Shown here one piece after another: positions 44,432 to 63,258 of a stretch of 64,000 nt of DNA; positions within the stretch are counted from its first letter, which is position 1, and each line of letters opens with the position of its first letter. The notes under the pieces were generated by a model. That model was not told the DNA's origin, made no database searches, and saw nothing but the letters and a program-made list of their open reading frames with translations. The translations under genes and the position numbers were made by a program. This DNA comes from Ianthella basta (taxonomy: Eukaryota > Porifera > Demospongiae > Verongiida > Ianthellidae), in contig OZ025869.1 in NCBI GenBank assembly GCA_964019415.1, forward strand, positions 782,642 to 846,641, read 5' to 3'.

Positions 44432-45607
44432 ATGCTTCTCCTCACAGTCAGTCTCTTGGTAGCCCTTATGTGCTTCACTGTGCACCTCGGAACAGAAGCT
44501 GCTGATACTTGCTGTGGCATTACAGCGCCATGCTTTCCTGGATTACCAGGAAGAGATGGCAAAGATGGACTGCAAGGACGTGACGGAAATGACGGTGTTG
44601 CTGGACCTCCAGGACGTGATGGGGCTCCAGGACGTGATGGTCGTGATGGTCTTCCTGCACCACCTGCTACACTTTCCTTCGCAGAGGGCCAGAAGTGGAA
44701 GGAGGAAATTCTGGCTGTACTAAGAGAGGAGATAAATATGCTACAGTGGTGCAATTCAGTTCAACCCACATTCACTGTACAGCAGCCTACTACAGAACCA
44801 GAAATTCAATGCAGTGGGGTCACTGAAGCCGATCCTGCTATCTCCTGCAGTGCCATTCAGAACTGTGATTCCAGCATTCCTTCCGGAAAGTACTGGATCA
44901 GGAATTCTACAGGAGGTGCAGTTGAAGTCTATTGTGACATGGAGACTAGCAACTGTGGCAATATCACTGGTTGGAGGAGAGTAGCCTATATTGATATGAC
45001 AAACAATAGCAGTACGTGTCCTCAGGGGCTAACATACACTGCTGAATCGTCCAAACATATGTGCACTCGTTCCCATTGCTGTTACGATCGCTGCTCTACA
45101 GTCACCTTCCCAGCTAACGGTGTACCATACACCAAGGTGTGTGGCAGAGCTCGTGGATATCAATACTCAGCTACCTCCTCATTCTATGGGTATCATATCC
45201 GAAGTCAGAATACTCTCGACTCAGCCTATGTTGAGGGACTGTCTGTAACACATGGCAATCCTCGTAAACACATTTGGACTTTTGCAGCAGAACGGTCCAA
45301 AGACTCCAACTATGCTAATGGAAACTGCCCTTGTGCTGCCTTTTCCTCCAGTCCTCCTGCTCCTCCGTTTGTGGGAGATAACTACTTTTGTGAGTCGGGA
45401 AACACTGGACAGTTTGAAAATCAGTGGTACTTTGATGACCCTCTGTGGGACTCACAGCGGTGTGCAAGTGGGAGCACCTGTTGTGATCGTGGTGGACCGT
45501 GGTTTACATTAAATCAAGTAGTGAGTGATGACATTGAAATGAGGATGTGCTTTTCCTTTCCAGAGCACAACATTGGAGTGGAGCAACTTGAGATTTACAC
45601 GTACTGA
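44432..45607 (+). CDS. G2: secreted collagen-like lectin (FReD-like domain)
   Basis: Single-exon protein of 391 residues. Signal peptide (LLLTVSLLVALMCFTVHLG), 13 Gly-X-Y triplets rich in GRD/GKD (about 34-72), a helical neck (WKEEILAVLREEINML), a short Thr/Gln-rich linker, then the same C-terminal domain as G1 ([97 protein letters not shown]). From about 45066 to the stop it is almost identical in DNA to G4, while the upstream half is clearly different. It is predicted to be secreted; the ligand is unknown. Confidence 0.85.
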   Translation: MLLLTVSLLVALMCFTVHLGTEAADTCCGITAPCFPGLPGRDGKDGLQGRDGNDGVAGPPGRDGAPGRDGRDGLPAPPATLSFAEGQKWKEEILAVLREEINMLQWCNSVQPTFTVQQPTTEPEIQCSGVTEADPAISCSAIQNCDSSIPSGKYWIRNSTGGAVEVYCDMETSNCGNITGWRRVAYIDMTNNSSTCPQGLTYTAESSKHMCTRSHCCYDRCSTVTFPANGVPYTKVCGRARGYQYSATSSFYGYHIRSQNTLDSAYVEGLSVTHGNPRKHIWTFAAERSKDSNYANGNCPCAAFSSSPPAPPFVGDNYFCESGNTGQFENQWYFDDPLWDSQRCASGSTCCDRGGPWFTLNQVVSDDIEMRMCFSFPEHNIGVEQLEIYTY

Positions 45608-48289
45608 GTGAAGTTAACTTGCTGCAATAACTTGTTTGATTATAGTGTGGAGTATTCACATATTTAGTATAATGGTACACAGTTGTGTTCCTGACGTAAA
45701 CTTGAAATTCCTAACGCAATTAAAGTGATTGTTTATGGACAACAAGTAGAGTCAGAACTTCACATATAACTGCAGTACAAATGTCAATGTATATATACTC
45801 ATAGCATTACCTATAATTGCATATGGATTGATATTGAACATGAGATCATTCATGTGACACTGTGCATTCATTTAACAGTGCAAATGAATGTGGATCATGT
45901 AGAAGCATGTTGTCAACAGGAATCATAATTATTATGTTATAACCGTGCAAAATTTTCCATACTCCATGCAGCAAACAAGGTGAGCTCGAGGTTTGAGGGG
46001 CATATTCACTACTAGTAACAGATTTGCATAACTCATCCAAATGTCAAATAAAGGAGGATGAAATTTACCACTCAAGCTGTGATATAGCATCAACTGTGTA
46101 CAATTGATTCTGCCACTATATACTCTGAGGATTTGTGCTGTATTGTCTCTTCACACTGATGCCTGCTTGCTTGTGTAAGGTCCGTATCTAGTCGGTAGCC
46201 ATTGAGGAAAGACTACAGGACAAAGCCCTTCAAGTACGTACATTTGTACCATTCCACACGATTCTATATATGACACTGCAAAGGAGGGTGGAATGATGGT
46301 AGATTACCTTAAGAGATTGAATGTAGCTGTATGCGAGATGTTAAGGTATGTCCCTTTGAGGGGACTATCTGTGGGGATCTACCGTGACAGACAGAAACCA
46401 CGGTGTGTACTTGTCAAGGGGCGGAGAGGGGAATATGTGAGCAAGGATGAGATAAGGAAGGCATGCTGTGTGTGTACCATGGGGATGAGGGGGGAGATAT
46501 TTAGTCTGTGATATGTACCTTAGAGTATACATACATCATGCTGGTATGCAAAGTGGATTCCAATGGAAGTGATTCATTTGTGGTATGTGTAAGTGGTATG
46601 CTGAATGGATACCGATAAGGGAAGGAGTCAAAATGTTGCAGTGATATATATTTGGCATAGGAATGTTTATATCAGAGGGACTATATAGAGGGGAACATCG
46701 TATGTTGTATGTGTTGCTGAATGTGTACATTAATTTGTGTGTATGTATGCATACATGTATGTGTTTTTATACAGTGCAGCTATAGGGAGAGTTGTGGGAA
46801 AAGTTATTGCTCACTACCATACTAACAGGACTGTTTGAGAGAGTTTGAAGCATTGCCAATGCGGTGCAGCAATTAATTACCACTCCTTGATTCAAGTGTT
46901 ATCTTGTCAGAGGGTGCATGACAAGCTGGACAAAGCAATATTTCAGAATTCACCTTCTTGTGGCCTGGATTGTTCAGAAAACAGATTAATCGGCATGCAG
47001 TGTCATTGTATGTCATTGTTCTAGCTTTCATCAAGTTTAGCACATGAAAGGTTTTGCCAGAGGATGTCAATGCAGACATCAACTGGCATGTAGTTTAATA
47101 TAATATTAATATGGAGTATATATTGACAGGGTTAACATTATGTCAAATAAAATAGTGTCCCTTACCTGGTATACAATGTGCCATGTATGCAGATTCCTAC
47201 ATTTGTGTTCATCGCATGCACTGTGTGCACATTGCATCCTTAGGATCATAGCACACGCCCAAACAAGTGCATGGCTGTACGCAATGGTGGGTTTAGGCTG
47301 TGTACAAGAAGTTGCGGTATGTTCAGGAGTACTAGTTTGTATGAGGATATAATATTATATGAAGTGATAGACAGATGCCATGGATGAGGTATGGAAGGCA
47401 TGCTATGATTGTGTCAAGGGGATGAGAGGGGAGTATTGTCAAGTTTGTGATGATTAGTGAACGTCTATGTATACCGAGGAGATATAGTTTGTGTCCATGG
47501 TGATGTATGGAGGTATACTGATCGGATTCCATGATCATTAAATGGGGAATTTTACCTACGTATATGCTGACAAAGGTATGGGAATACTCAGTGAATGCAA
47601 AGGGACCAGAGGAGATTATAATTTCAGAACCTTGCAGAATGTTGTGCAGAATGGGAGAATTTACCTAGTAGAATGCCTAGTAGGGTGCTGATTGAATAAA
47701 GAATGACCTACTAACCAAGATGACTGCTGTAGGGGCCGAATAAACTCCAGTGAATTAGAAGGTATTAATTAATCTGTGATGGGCAACACCTGGGAGCTAG
47801 AGCTAGTGCTGAAGGGGTCTCATGGAGTACTCAGAGCGTGGCCTAGTTCCTTTTTGTACTGATTCTGTTCTCATTTAAAGCACCAACATAAATCGATTAA
47901 TTACAGCAAGTGTTCTCATCTTGTCATTAGAATCAAGGTGAACAGTGTTACAATTTAGCTTACAATCTGTTGTGTTCATCAAATTCTTGATTGATTTTGT
48001 GCCACAGAATACAATGCAGTGACTAGAATGAATTCATTCGAATTTTCATGTGACCCGCATACACTGTTGTACATAGTGATGGTTATCAGCAAGGTCATAA
48101 CATCAAAGGAATTGTGGTTGATTACGGTGTAATCCACGGAACTAGAAGAAACAGACAGCAGTCATCAGTGTTCGCCAAGCAACTTTGAGCTGATCAACAG
48201 GTTGAATCCTCTCTCTCAAGTGTTACGGGTAACAGCCAATGAACAGATCAAGAATTGTTACCATAATTATGTGCTGATTGTAGTTAATA
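45608..48289. other. 2.7 kb intergenic region
   Basis: No convincing gene. A 72-codon plus frame at 46293-46511 (YLKRLNVAVCEMLRYVPLRG…) is unrecognised. DNA near 46440-46565 and 47380-47535 is weakly duplicated (ggaaggcatgct, ggggatgag, ggattcca in the same order), suggesting an old repeat. Confidence 0.5.
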
Positions 48290-48391
48290 ATGCTTTCCTT
48301 CACAGTCAAGCTCCTGGTAGCCCTTACGTGCTTCACTGCCGTGTACAATAGAATTGGGGCAGCCAAAACTTGCCCAGCTGGAGCTGTCTGA
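48290..48391 (+). pseudogene. Relic of a G2-like signal peptide
   Basis: The frame MLSFTVKLLVALTCFTAVYN… parallels the G2 start MLLLTVSLLVALMCFTVHLG, and the DNA agrees closely (ctcctggtagcccttacgtg against ctcttggtagcccttatgtg). It stops after 33 codons, with no collagen or lectin part behind it. It is a fragment of another lost copy. Confidence 0.8.
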
Positions 48392-48571
48392 CCTAGCCAA
48401 TGACTGTGCACTATTCATATACAGGCAGGTTTCCTTGAATGCACTGCGTCATTGTGCTCTTTGGCAATCCCAAACACAAAGTACTGTTGTTTCTACTGTT
48501 GTGAATAACAACGGAATGTTTATAGAAGAAGGAATCGGAAACTGCTAACATTCCAGATGAATAGCAGTCGG

Positions 48572-48580
48572 TATTTATAT
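48572..48580 (+). promoter_or_regulatory. Possible TATA element of G3
   Basis: TATTTATAT about 110 bp before the G3 ATG. Weak evidence from position and composition only. Confidence 0.3.
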
Positions 48581-48682
48581 TGAGGCGAAGTGGTAGGCTT
48601 TCATAGTCAGCTTTGGAAGAAGTGCACCAGCTTTGAGTAATTGTGACAGCTGCCACTGAAGAAATTGTTGATATATAGCAAG

Positions 48683-49570
48683 ATGTGCACTGTCCCAATA
48701 CTCTTAGCATTTTGCTCTATCCAGTTCATTCTTGGTGGAGTAGAAGCAGCAGGATCTTGTGGTGCCACAACAAAGTCTTGTGTGTGTCCTTGCATCCCAG
48801 GATTGCCAGGTCCCCCAGGACCACCTAGCTCAATAACGAGTGACCAGATTCAACAGTTGAGGAGAGAACTAATTGAAATAACATGCAACAATGTTCTGTG
48901 CAAAGGCACTACTGAACACTGTCCTTCAACCTCTTGTAAAGCTATTTACGAAGGTGATCCCACCGCTCCATCCGGACTGTACTGGATCAGAAATGCAACT
49001 GGAGATGCTGTACAAGTCTTCTGCCAGATGAATGCAACTGGCTGTGGTGATGTCACGGGAGGTTGGACGAGGGTGGCCTATATTGATATGACAGATCCAG
49101 AGCATACCTGCCCCGAGAATTTGACCTACACAGCTATAAACTCCATACGTATGTGCAGGTCAGCTCATCCACCGCCAAGCTGTGCTTCAGTCATCTTCCC
49201 AGCGCACAATCTTCCTTACACCAAGATCTGTGGGAGAGCTCGTGGATATCAATTTGATTCTCCAGATGCATTTGGTCATTACCTTTTCCACAATGATACC
49301 ACTGTAGACAGCTTCTATGCAGATGGACTGTCAATAACGTATGGCAGCCCTCGGAATCATGTCTGGACATTTGCAGCAGGAGTTTCAAAAGACTTTGACT
49401 ATTCTTATTGCTGCAACTGTCCCTGTGAAAGTCCATATGCCGGTCCTGCTGCACCTCCATATGTGGGAGATAACTACTTCTGCGAGTCGGGGAACACTGG
49501 AAACTTTGAAGGGGACAGTGGTATCTCGATGACACCTCATGAAATCATTTCACACATCATACAGTCATAA
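48683..49570 (+). CDS. G3: truncated collagen-like lectin, probable pseudogene
   Basis: About 295 residues from the ATG chosen at 48683 (an upstream in-frame ATG is at 48665). It has a signal peptide (ILLAFCSIQFILGG), only about three collagen triplets (GLPGPPGPP), a neck (QIQQLRRELIEI) and the FReD-like domain ([69 protein letters not shown]). After GNTGNFE the frame is lost: gggg in place of a shorter run, then a stop. The last 60 or so residues ([23 protein letters not shown]) are missing and the following DNA is unrelated. It may be expressed as a short form, but loss of several cysteines argues for decay. Confidence 0.7.
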   Translation: MCTVPILLAFCSIQFILGGVEAAGSCGATTKSCVCPCIPGLPGPPGPPSSITSDQIQQLRRELIEITCNNVLCKGTTEHCPSTSCKAIYEGDPTAPSGLYWIRNATGDAVQVFCQMNATGCGDVTGGWTRVAYIDMTDPEHTCPENLTYTAINSIRMCRSAHPPPSCASVIFPAHNLPYTKICGRARGYQFDSPDAFGHYLFHNDTTVDSFYADGLSITYGSPRNHVWTFAAGVSKDFDYSYCCNCPCESPYAGPAAPPYVGDNYFCESGNTGNFEGDSGISMTPHEIISHIIQS

Positions 49571-49943
49571 ATATATACACTTTATCCTAATCTATTAATA
49601 GCCAAGAGCTATAATGTATTGCAAGTCTTGTTACAGTGTTTCAAGTCAAGATGAATGCAGAATCAATTTCTTTAGTCACATACAGCTATGTTATAGCCAT
49701 GCTAATTTTAAGGAATAGCTGCCGCCATGGGTGAAACATGAACAAACAGTGTATACAAGCAACATACTAGAAAGAATGCATGGTATGTGTTGTGGGAAAT
49801 TCCAGGTACTATATGATTGTGTACAAATGTCCTAGGGGGAATCTCACACAACTAATGATTGATTTGAAAGTCAGGTCTGTGGCAGTAGGTGGAGAGTGGT
49901 GAACTCCACTTTCAATAAAGTTTTTAAGGATCACATTCTAGCC
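49571..49943. other. Intergenic between G3 and G4
   Basis: Contains the upstream motif shared with F1 at 49862-49886; otherwise nothing is seen. Confidence 0.5.
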
Positions 49944-51047
49944 ATGACGACTGGAGTGTTCTTAGCCAATTTTGCCTTCTTTTTGGCCTGCCTTACGCTC
50001 ATCTTTATTGGGTCCAATGCGTCAGCATCATGCTCAGCACCAGGATCTCCTCTGCAAGCTATTCGTGCATTACCTGGCATTCCTGGCAATGACGGAGTCC
50101 CTGGTACACCTGGACCAAAAGGAGAGCCAGGTGTTCCCGGATTAAACGGGGCAGAGGGCCCTCCTGGACCGCCAGGCGCAATATCTGATGCCGTGATAGA
50201 ACAACTGAGGAGAGACATTCTGTTGGAAGTAAAAAGAGAGTTGAACTTGAGTAATTCTAATAGGTGCCCTGCTACCTCCTGCAAGGAGATCTATGATTGT
50301 GACCCCACTGCTCCATCTGGGATTTACAGCTTGAACACTACTGCTGGACCTTTACAAGTCTACTGCAAAATGAATACTACTAATTGTGGCAACATCACTG
50401 GAGGATGGATGAGGGCAGCCTACATTAATATGACAGATCAGAACAGTACCTGTCCTCAAGGACTAACCTACACTTCGGTTGACTCCACACGTATGTGTGC
50501 TCGTTCCCATTGCTGTTACGATCGCTGCTCTACAGTCACCTTCCCAGCTAACGGTGTACCATACACCAAGGTGTGTGGCAGAGCTCGTGGATACCAGTAC
50601 TCAGCTACCTCCTCATTCTATGGGTATCATATCCGAAGTCAGAATACTCTCGACTCAGCCTATGTTGAGGGACTGTCTGTAACACATGGCAATCCTCGTA
50701 AACACATTTGGACTTTTGCAGCAGAACGGTCCAAAGACTTCAACTATGCTAATGGAAACTGCCCTTGTGCTGCCTTTCCCTCCAGTCCTCCTGCTCCTCC
50801 GTTTGTGGGAGATAACTACTTTTGTGAGTCGGGAAACACTGGACAGTTTGAAAACCAGTGGTACCTTGATGACCCTCTGTGGGACTCACAGGGGTGTGCA
50901 AGCGGAAGCACCTGTTGTGATCGCGGTGGTCCATGGTTTAGCACTACATTGAATCAAGTAGTGAGTGATGACATTGAGATGAGGATGTGTTTTTCCTTTC
51001 CAGATTACAACATTGGAGTGGAGCAGCTTGAGATTTACACATATTAA
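49944..51047 (+). CDS. G4: secreted collagen-like lectin (FReD-like domain)
   Basis: Single-exon protein of 367 residues. I chose the ATG at 49944 because it directly precedes the hydrophobic signal peptide (FLANFAFFLACLTLIFIG); an in-frame ATG 16 codons earlier is possible. About 11 Gly-X-Y triplets (GIPGND…GPPGPPG) and the neck (AVIEQLRRDILLEVKREL) nearly copy F1. The C-terminal domain starts SCKEIYDCD and ends LEIYTY; from 50500 to the stop it is nearly identical to G2. It is thus a mosaic of F1-like 5' and G2-like 3' sequence. Conserved cysteines are intact, so the gene looks functional. Confidence 0.85.
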   Translation: MTTGVFLANFAFFLACLTLIFIGSNASASCSAPGSPLQAIRALPGIPGNDGVPGTPGPKGEPGVPGLNGAEGPPGPPGAISDAVIEQLRRDILLEVKRELNLSNSNRCPATSCKEIYDCDPTAPSGIYSLNTTAGPLQVYCKMNTTNCGNITGGWMRAAYINMTDQNSTCPQGLTYTSVDSTRMCARSHCCYDRCSTVTFPANGVPYTKVCGRARGYQYSATSSFYGYHIRSQNTLDSAYVEGLSVTHGNPRKHIWTFAAERSKDFNYANGNCPCAAFPSSPPAPPFVGDNYFCESGNTGQFENQWYLDDPLWDSQGCASGSTCCDRGGPWFSTTLNQVVSDDIEMRMCFSFPDYNIGVEQLEIYTY

Positions 51048-52356
51048 GTAAAATCATTACCATTGAACTGTGTGTGTACACTCAACAGTAACAATATAAT
51101 CATACATCATAAGCTGTGTTCATGAAATTATATAATGGACATTATAGCATTTTTCACCTCCACTGTGTGCAATCTGCTTTAATGTACCTGTAGAGTGTGT
51201 GGCGTCACTACTGCATACTGACTTCGTTTTGAATTCATGTCTATGATTTGTGAATGCTTTGTGCATGCTTGATTTGACTTCCACTCTGAAAAATTATGTG
51301 TAATTGTCACAGATTTTATATAGGAAGTATGCTAGGAATCAGTTTATTAATACCAGATTTTAATAGAAACAGAGCTCAAATAGAGGCTTGGTCGAAAACT
51401 TCTGGAAAAAAATAGAGGCCCGGGACTCTATTTGGACAAATATGGCAACTGCTATATTGTGGGCACTTGCCCCTATTCTTGACTGGCTTTCATTACCAAC
51501 AACTTTGTTCATTTGTGGTTGTACTGTGTCAATAATATAAGTATGCTATTTCAGACAGATTAATTTTGAGAATTGTCGTACATTTAGTTTTGTAACTTGC
51601 AGTGAATGAAGCAATATTAATCTGCCTTATGTGTTTATGTGTACTACGTAGCTACTCAACTGTGTCATGTATGCAGCCATGGAAGTACACACTTACTTTA
51701 AACTCAATGCATTCCAATGATGAATAGTGCACTATTCACTAAACAATGCAGCTTCATTCAGTAACCTATATAATACGTACTTCAGAACTATTGAAGTTGC
51801 AAAAATTCTTTTCTGTTTCCATCATAGCACTTGGATTCACTGTGCTGTGTACCACTTTCTAATTGCATCAATGCATTCAAGAGTTTTCCTGTATCCCACA
51901 TTCACAGCTTCATATTATGCTAAATGGAACAATCCCACTTCAAGTTCAAATATAATTGCGGCAAGATATGTATCACACTGCAGTGATATATAATTATGCA
52001 TGCATGTCTTCTGCTGTCTCAGATGGGAGTAGCGTTGTTTGGGATCACTAGAAGTCTGATTTTAAGGAACCTTTGTTTTGGACATCAATCATTCAATCAG
52101 TCAACCAGAATTGTGTGTTCCATGTGCATTACAAGAGAGACAAGGAAAAGTATAAGGACATACATGCATATATATATAACACCAAAAACATTATAGTATA
52201 CAACGAGTGGCAATTAATGGGTGCACACATGTAACTCAGCAAAAGATGATAGACAACAGAGCATATAGCTGTACAGATCAGCAGTCATCACAGTTACATA
52301 CGTATCAGACATCACGTGAGTCTCACCAATGTACCATATATGGTACTGAGCAGATC
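51048..52356. other. G4 3' flank and intergenic
   Basis: The first 250 bp is related to the flank after the relic at 43709. No gene is recognised further on. Confidence 0.5.
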
Positions 52357-52841
52357 TCAAAAGCAGGCAGACCAACCTGCATGTGCCAGTGAGGCTTTTG
52401 CAGTGTCTGACCATCTAAAGTGTGGTCTTCCTGTGGTCTCCTTCCTCTGGCCATTGTTAACAGGCCTTGGGAGGCATGTATCCCCCATGACCAGTAATCT
52501 TGTGGCCCATGCCAAGTACACCTGCCGAGGAGGGCTCCGGGAAGATGTCATGCCTAGGCTTTCACACGCATTCATCATGCATACGTGATCTGTTGGCTTC
52601 ACTCCAAGCATGTGTCTAGTTAGGCAATACTGCACACTCTCCAGTCTCTTTGCTTGTGACTCCTTCCTCGTCCATGTGCCCACTCTATACAGAGTGTGGA
52701 GGTTTGCCCACTCCGTACAGGAGTATGGAGGTTACCACTGTGTAAAACACCTTTAATTTTGTATTCCTCTATATCCTGCACTGCCTCCACAACCTCTGAG
52801 ACACATGTAGTAAGCCACTCTTGCTTATTTTGGACATTCAC
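52357..52841 (-). pseudogene. Non-LTR retrotransposon C-terminal remnant
   Basis: On the minus strand the frame holds GTWTRKESQAKRLESVQYCL, then LAWATRLLVMGDTCLPRP, then GRPHFRWSDTAKASL. This order (a basic block, a W-x-x-R-L segment, LPR, then GRP-x-x-R-W-x-D) resembles the region after the reverse transcriptase in LINE-type elements. An upstream overlapping frame reaches 52841. The reverse transcriptase itself is absent. Assignment to a clade is not possible. Confidence 0.5.
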
Positions 52842-54084
52842 TTGTACATGTAGTCAATATCTTGCTATAACATTGAGTTTAATCATGTATTCAGTTTGCT
52901 ATGAAATGTCAGGTACGTACGTGTGTAATTTCTTGCATGCACCAACTAAGCCAAGGACTGATATACACACACACACATGCAGCATGAACTAATAGGAGGT
53001 GTCTGACAGTGCTGTGTGCACAGCATTAGGATACTTTCCTATAATGGGCCTGGGATAGATATAATTATAATGCCTATAACACAAACTTTATGTACTGTGT
53101 GTGTGCGCGCATGCATCGGTAATATGTGTGTGTGTGCGATTCATTTGATCATTATGGACGGTTTGTGTCCATATAAATTCAGTTATTGGTCAATCTGGCA
53201 CTAGATACAGTGTTTTCCCCACAGTACAGCAAGCATGCCATTTCATACGTAGTTTATGGAAGACAATGAGTTGAAACACTTTAATTGAGGTCAAGACATT
53301 TCTACATGTGTAAAGACAACAGGAGAATCGGTAACGTCAAAGAATGTGATAAAACCGCACGGTTCACGCTAAGATAAACAAACTGAGCTAGCAGCGGACA
53401 TGTCCCACATGCGTATGGTTCTCAGAATTAGGACAAATTAGCCTGACATTCTGAACAAGGATGTACATATGCTACTCTGTGCCGGGAGGAGGAGTATGCT
53501 GGCTAGCTAGATAGAAAGGCTACCGTAATAGATAGTATAAGTGGTTATCCACAGATTCGTTGCTATTGGTGAATGGATCATTTGATTTCTGTTGTATTTG
53601 GGGCTGTATCCCACAGAAAAGTATCTATATAGGCAAGTTTATACTGCTATATCATTACATTGACATGTTCTATTAACATCTTGCATATTTTGAAAATGAT
53701 GTGAAGTATGAATAGAGATGATGAAGATGCTGACAAGCAAAAACAGGCTTGAGTGCAGTTATTTTACCCAATCCCTAATCCTTTGAATTTCATCACAACT
53801 GGAGGTGCAATTATTACACTTCTCACTTGTGATCAGGTCTGGTCACCACTGTAGTTAATATTCTTGCAAGGCACACAACGTACATGCTTCATGCACACGT
53901 TGCTACACATAGGAGATGGGCTCGTGGAAACAGCTGTTGTCCGTCATTTTCAAAACTACTGATCACACTCAATCCTAGTCTCAACACTTGTACATCACTA
54001 CTTCTATAGCTACTGTGGAAAAGTATGTAGACCTACAAAAGAGTGTGACAACTATTGGTTGCTACACCTACAAATTATACTATG
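52842..54084. other. Intergenic region downstream of R3
   Basis: AT-rich DNA without recognised gene; it lies between the LINE-like remnant and the R3 stop codon and probably includes the R3 3' UTR. No seven-helix exons are present here. Confidence 0.55.
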
Positions 54085-61215
<7,131 letters not shown>

Positions 61216-61873
61216 CACAGTCCTCAGAAGCTGTGCCCAGCTTGCCCTTCTCTCTGGCGAGTTCTGGGTACCTGTGTAGGGTGTGACCAATCACTGATCC
61301 CAAAGGTAGTATAATGAGATGCTAATAATATTCATTGAATTCTCTGGTGATTCTGATTGCTTGGTGTTTGTTTACTTTGGATGGTTGCGAATTATATTCA
61401 TTGTCTATGTGGGTGTAAACAGGTCTGTGTTGTGTGCCCAGGGGGAGTTGTTTGTCCTTGCTGCCTGCAAAGTCAAGTGTGTCATTCAACACATTCAACA
61501 GTAGCTGTGTAGCTATTTGGAGCATGTTTGGAGCTGTAATTTGAGGGAGGGATTCTTGTGTGCGGGCTTCCCATAGCTTCTGGTAATCATTAGACTTTCA
61601 TTTTAAGAGACTTCATTACAGAAAAATTGTAGCTGTGCAAATAGGCACAAGAGCTAAATGTGTATGCATGCATGCGTCTCACTACAGCTAATGCATTGTA
61701 GCTTATGAATGGGAATTGTTTTCCTCTTGAAATTGGCTACACAAGAAGGTTGGACAAGTTTGATTCTTGTGACATTCGATAGCAGAATGAGCCACTGTCT
61801 TGCACAGCCACTATAAAGCCATTTTTTGTTTCATTACCATAGTGCTGGTGCTGGCCATTCCATGGAACACAGT

Positions 61874-62417
61874 GATTGACCAATTATCAACTGCATGTAT
61901 ATACAAATGCCTAAACCAATTAACAAGATTGGTGTAGGCATTTGTATATTAACAAGGTTCACTTGAATTGCTTGATAACTTCAAATTGGATTTTCCGAGA
62001 TTAATGGCCTAGCTGTGCCAAGTCCACATACTGGGAGGTAAGCTTGGACTGTTAGGAGCTGGTTGTAGTACGCTCAGTCAAGCTGCATACATGTTTACTC
62101 TTGCCCTGGTTCATGCAACAATATGCTTTTCCTGTTAAAGCAGTCCTTCTCTCTTTTACAGTATAATGAACAGCCAACTAACATTCACACTAACAATAAT
62201 TCCTCGTTCTGTTTGCAGTTCCATAAATGTCCACAAATTATTATTATTGTAAAATTCTGCAGACAATGCAAGATACTATAATTAATACTGGTCAACAATT
62301 GTCAGCTTATACTAGAGCAATGGATATGGCAATAGGTGACTAATAACTCAATAATTGGCATAGGCATTTGTATAGGCAGTTAATAATAGGTACAACTGGT
62401 TGACAATTGGTCAAACC
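61874..62417. mobile_element. MITE-like element with imperfect inverted ends
   Basis: The left end (ttgaccaattatcaac…atacaaatgcctaaaccaat) and the right end read on the other strand (ttgaccaattgtcaac…atacaaatgcctatgccaat) are related inverted repeats of about 50-70 bp. Inside the left end is a near-perfect hairpin at 61900-61948. About 545 bp, AT-rich and without coding capacity, it fits a non-autonomous DNA element. Target duplications were not resolved. Confidence 0.55.
61900..61948. repeat. 21-bp inverted repeat hairpin
   Basis: tatacaaatgcctaaaccaa(t) at 61900-61920 pairs with 61928-61948 with one mismatch around a 7-base loop (taacaag). Confidence 0.85.
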
Positions 62418-63207
62418 AGGGTCCACAGAAATGGCAAACACTTAGGCAGTGAATTTAGTTATGGATTCAAATTGGCTGAGTGAGACAACGGCTCAATATT
62501 AAGCTATAAATTGCTCCTGTAACCATCATTCTTAACAACATTCATTAACTCTGCTATAGCTGACAACTGTCCAAGACAGCCACCTGTGGACCAGTTCTAA
62601 CTGATCTTTATAATGATCATGAGGTGGCTGCTCTACAGAGTGCTATTTGGGGCCAGTGAGGCTGGCTGTTTTAGAGAGGTGGCTGCCTAACACCGTGACC
62701 ATCTTAGACAGGCTCCACTGTACCGCTAAGATTAATTTGTCTTATATCCAAACCCATTTGCCCACAAAATGAAAATGGAAGCTTCTCATTGTGTATCCTA
62801 ATAGCTCTGCAATACACTGCTAGCTAACTATGCATATAAAATTCACAAAGCGGATTAGCTGGCTACACTGCACACAGTAACTTGACCAGTGCAATTGCAC
62901 TCCAACTGTGCATGCTGACCTTAAGGTACCCCAAAGGCATGTAGGGGGTGAGGTAATGTAGTGACCTCCTGGTGGTGTCGGCTATGATATCTACCACATG
63001 CAGGTGATAGGTCAGTCTGTAATCTAATGTCAATGAATATCATTACCACAATTCTGCTAATTTATACATTTATCGCTCTTATTAGTAAGAAAACAGCAGT
63101 CAGACATTCAATTTTAATCCCTGAACCTCTCATTACAAACATTATTGCCTCTTTAAGGCGTATTACGAGGTACTTCGTTGTAGCGCGAAGCCCACTTGAA
63201 AACAACG

Positions 63208-63258
63208 CGCCCGCCATTTTGTCCTCCAACAGAGTGTCGGGCTGCAAGAAAAATGGCG
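63208..63258 (+). promoter_or_regulatory. YY1/TISU-type motifs around a start codon
   Basis: AAAAATGGCGG encloses the start codon at 63253, close to the TISU consensus found in short-5'UTR housekeeping genes. A second copy in reverse (cccgccattttg) stands about 40 bp upstream near 63211. Both are binding-site-like for YY1. Transcription probably starts in this small GC-richer patch. Confidence 0.45.

Larger units (their letters stand above)
61216..63252. other. Intergenic between R3 and the last gene
   Basis: Divergent promoters of R3 and the terminal gene lie at its edges. It holds the MITE-like element 61874-62417 and a ttagacaggct-type dispersed repeat at about 62570-62720. No gene is seen. 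Confidence 0.5.
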
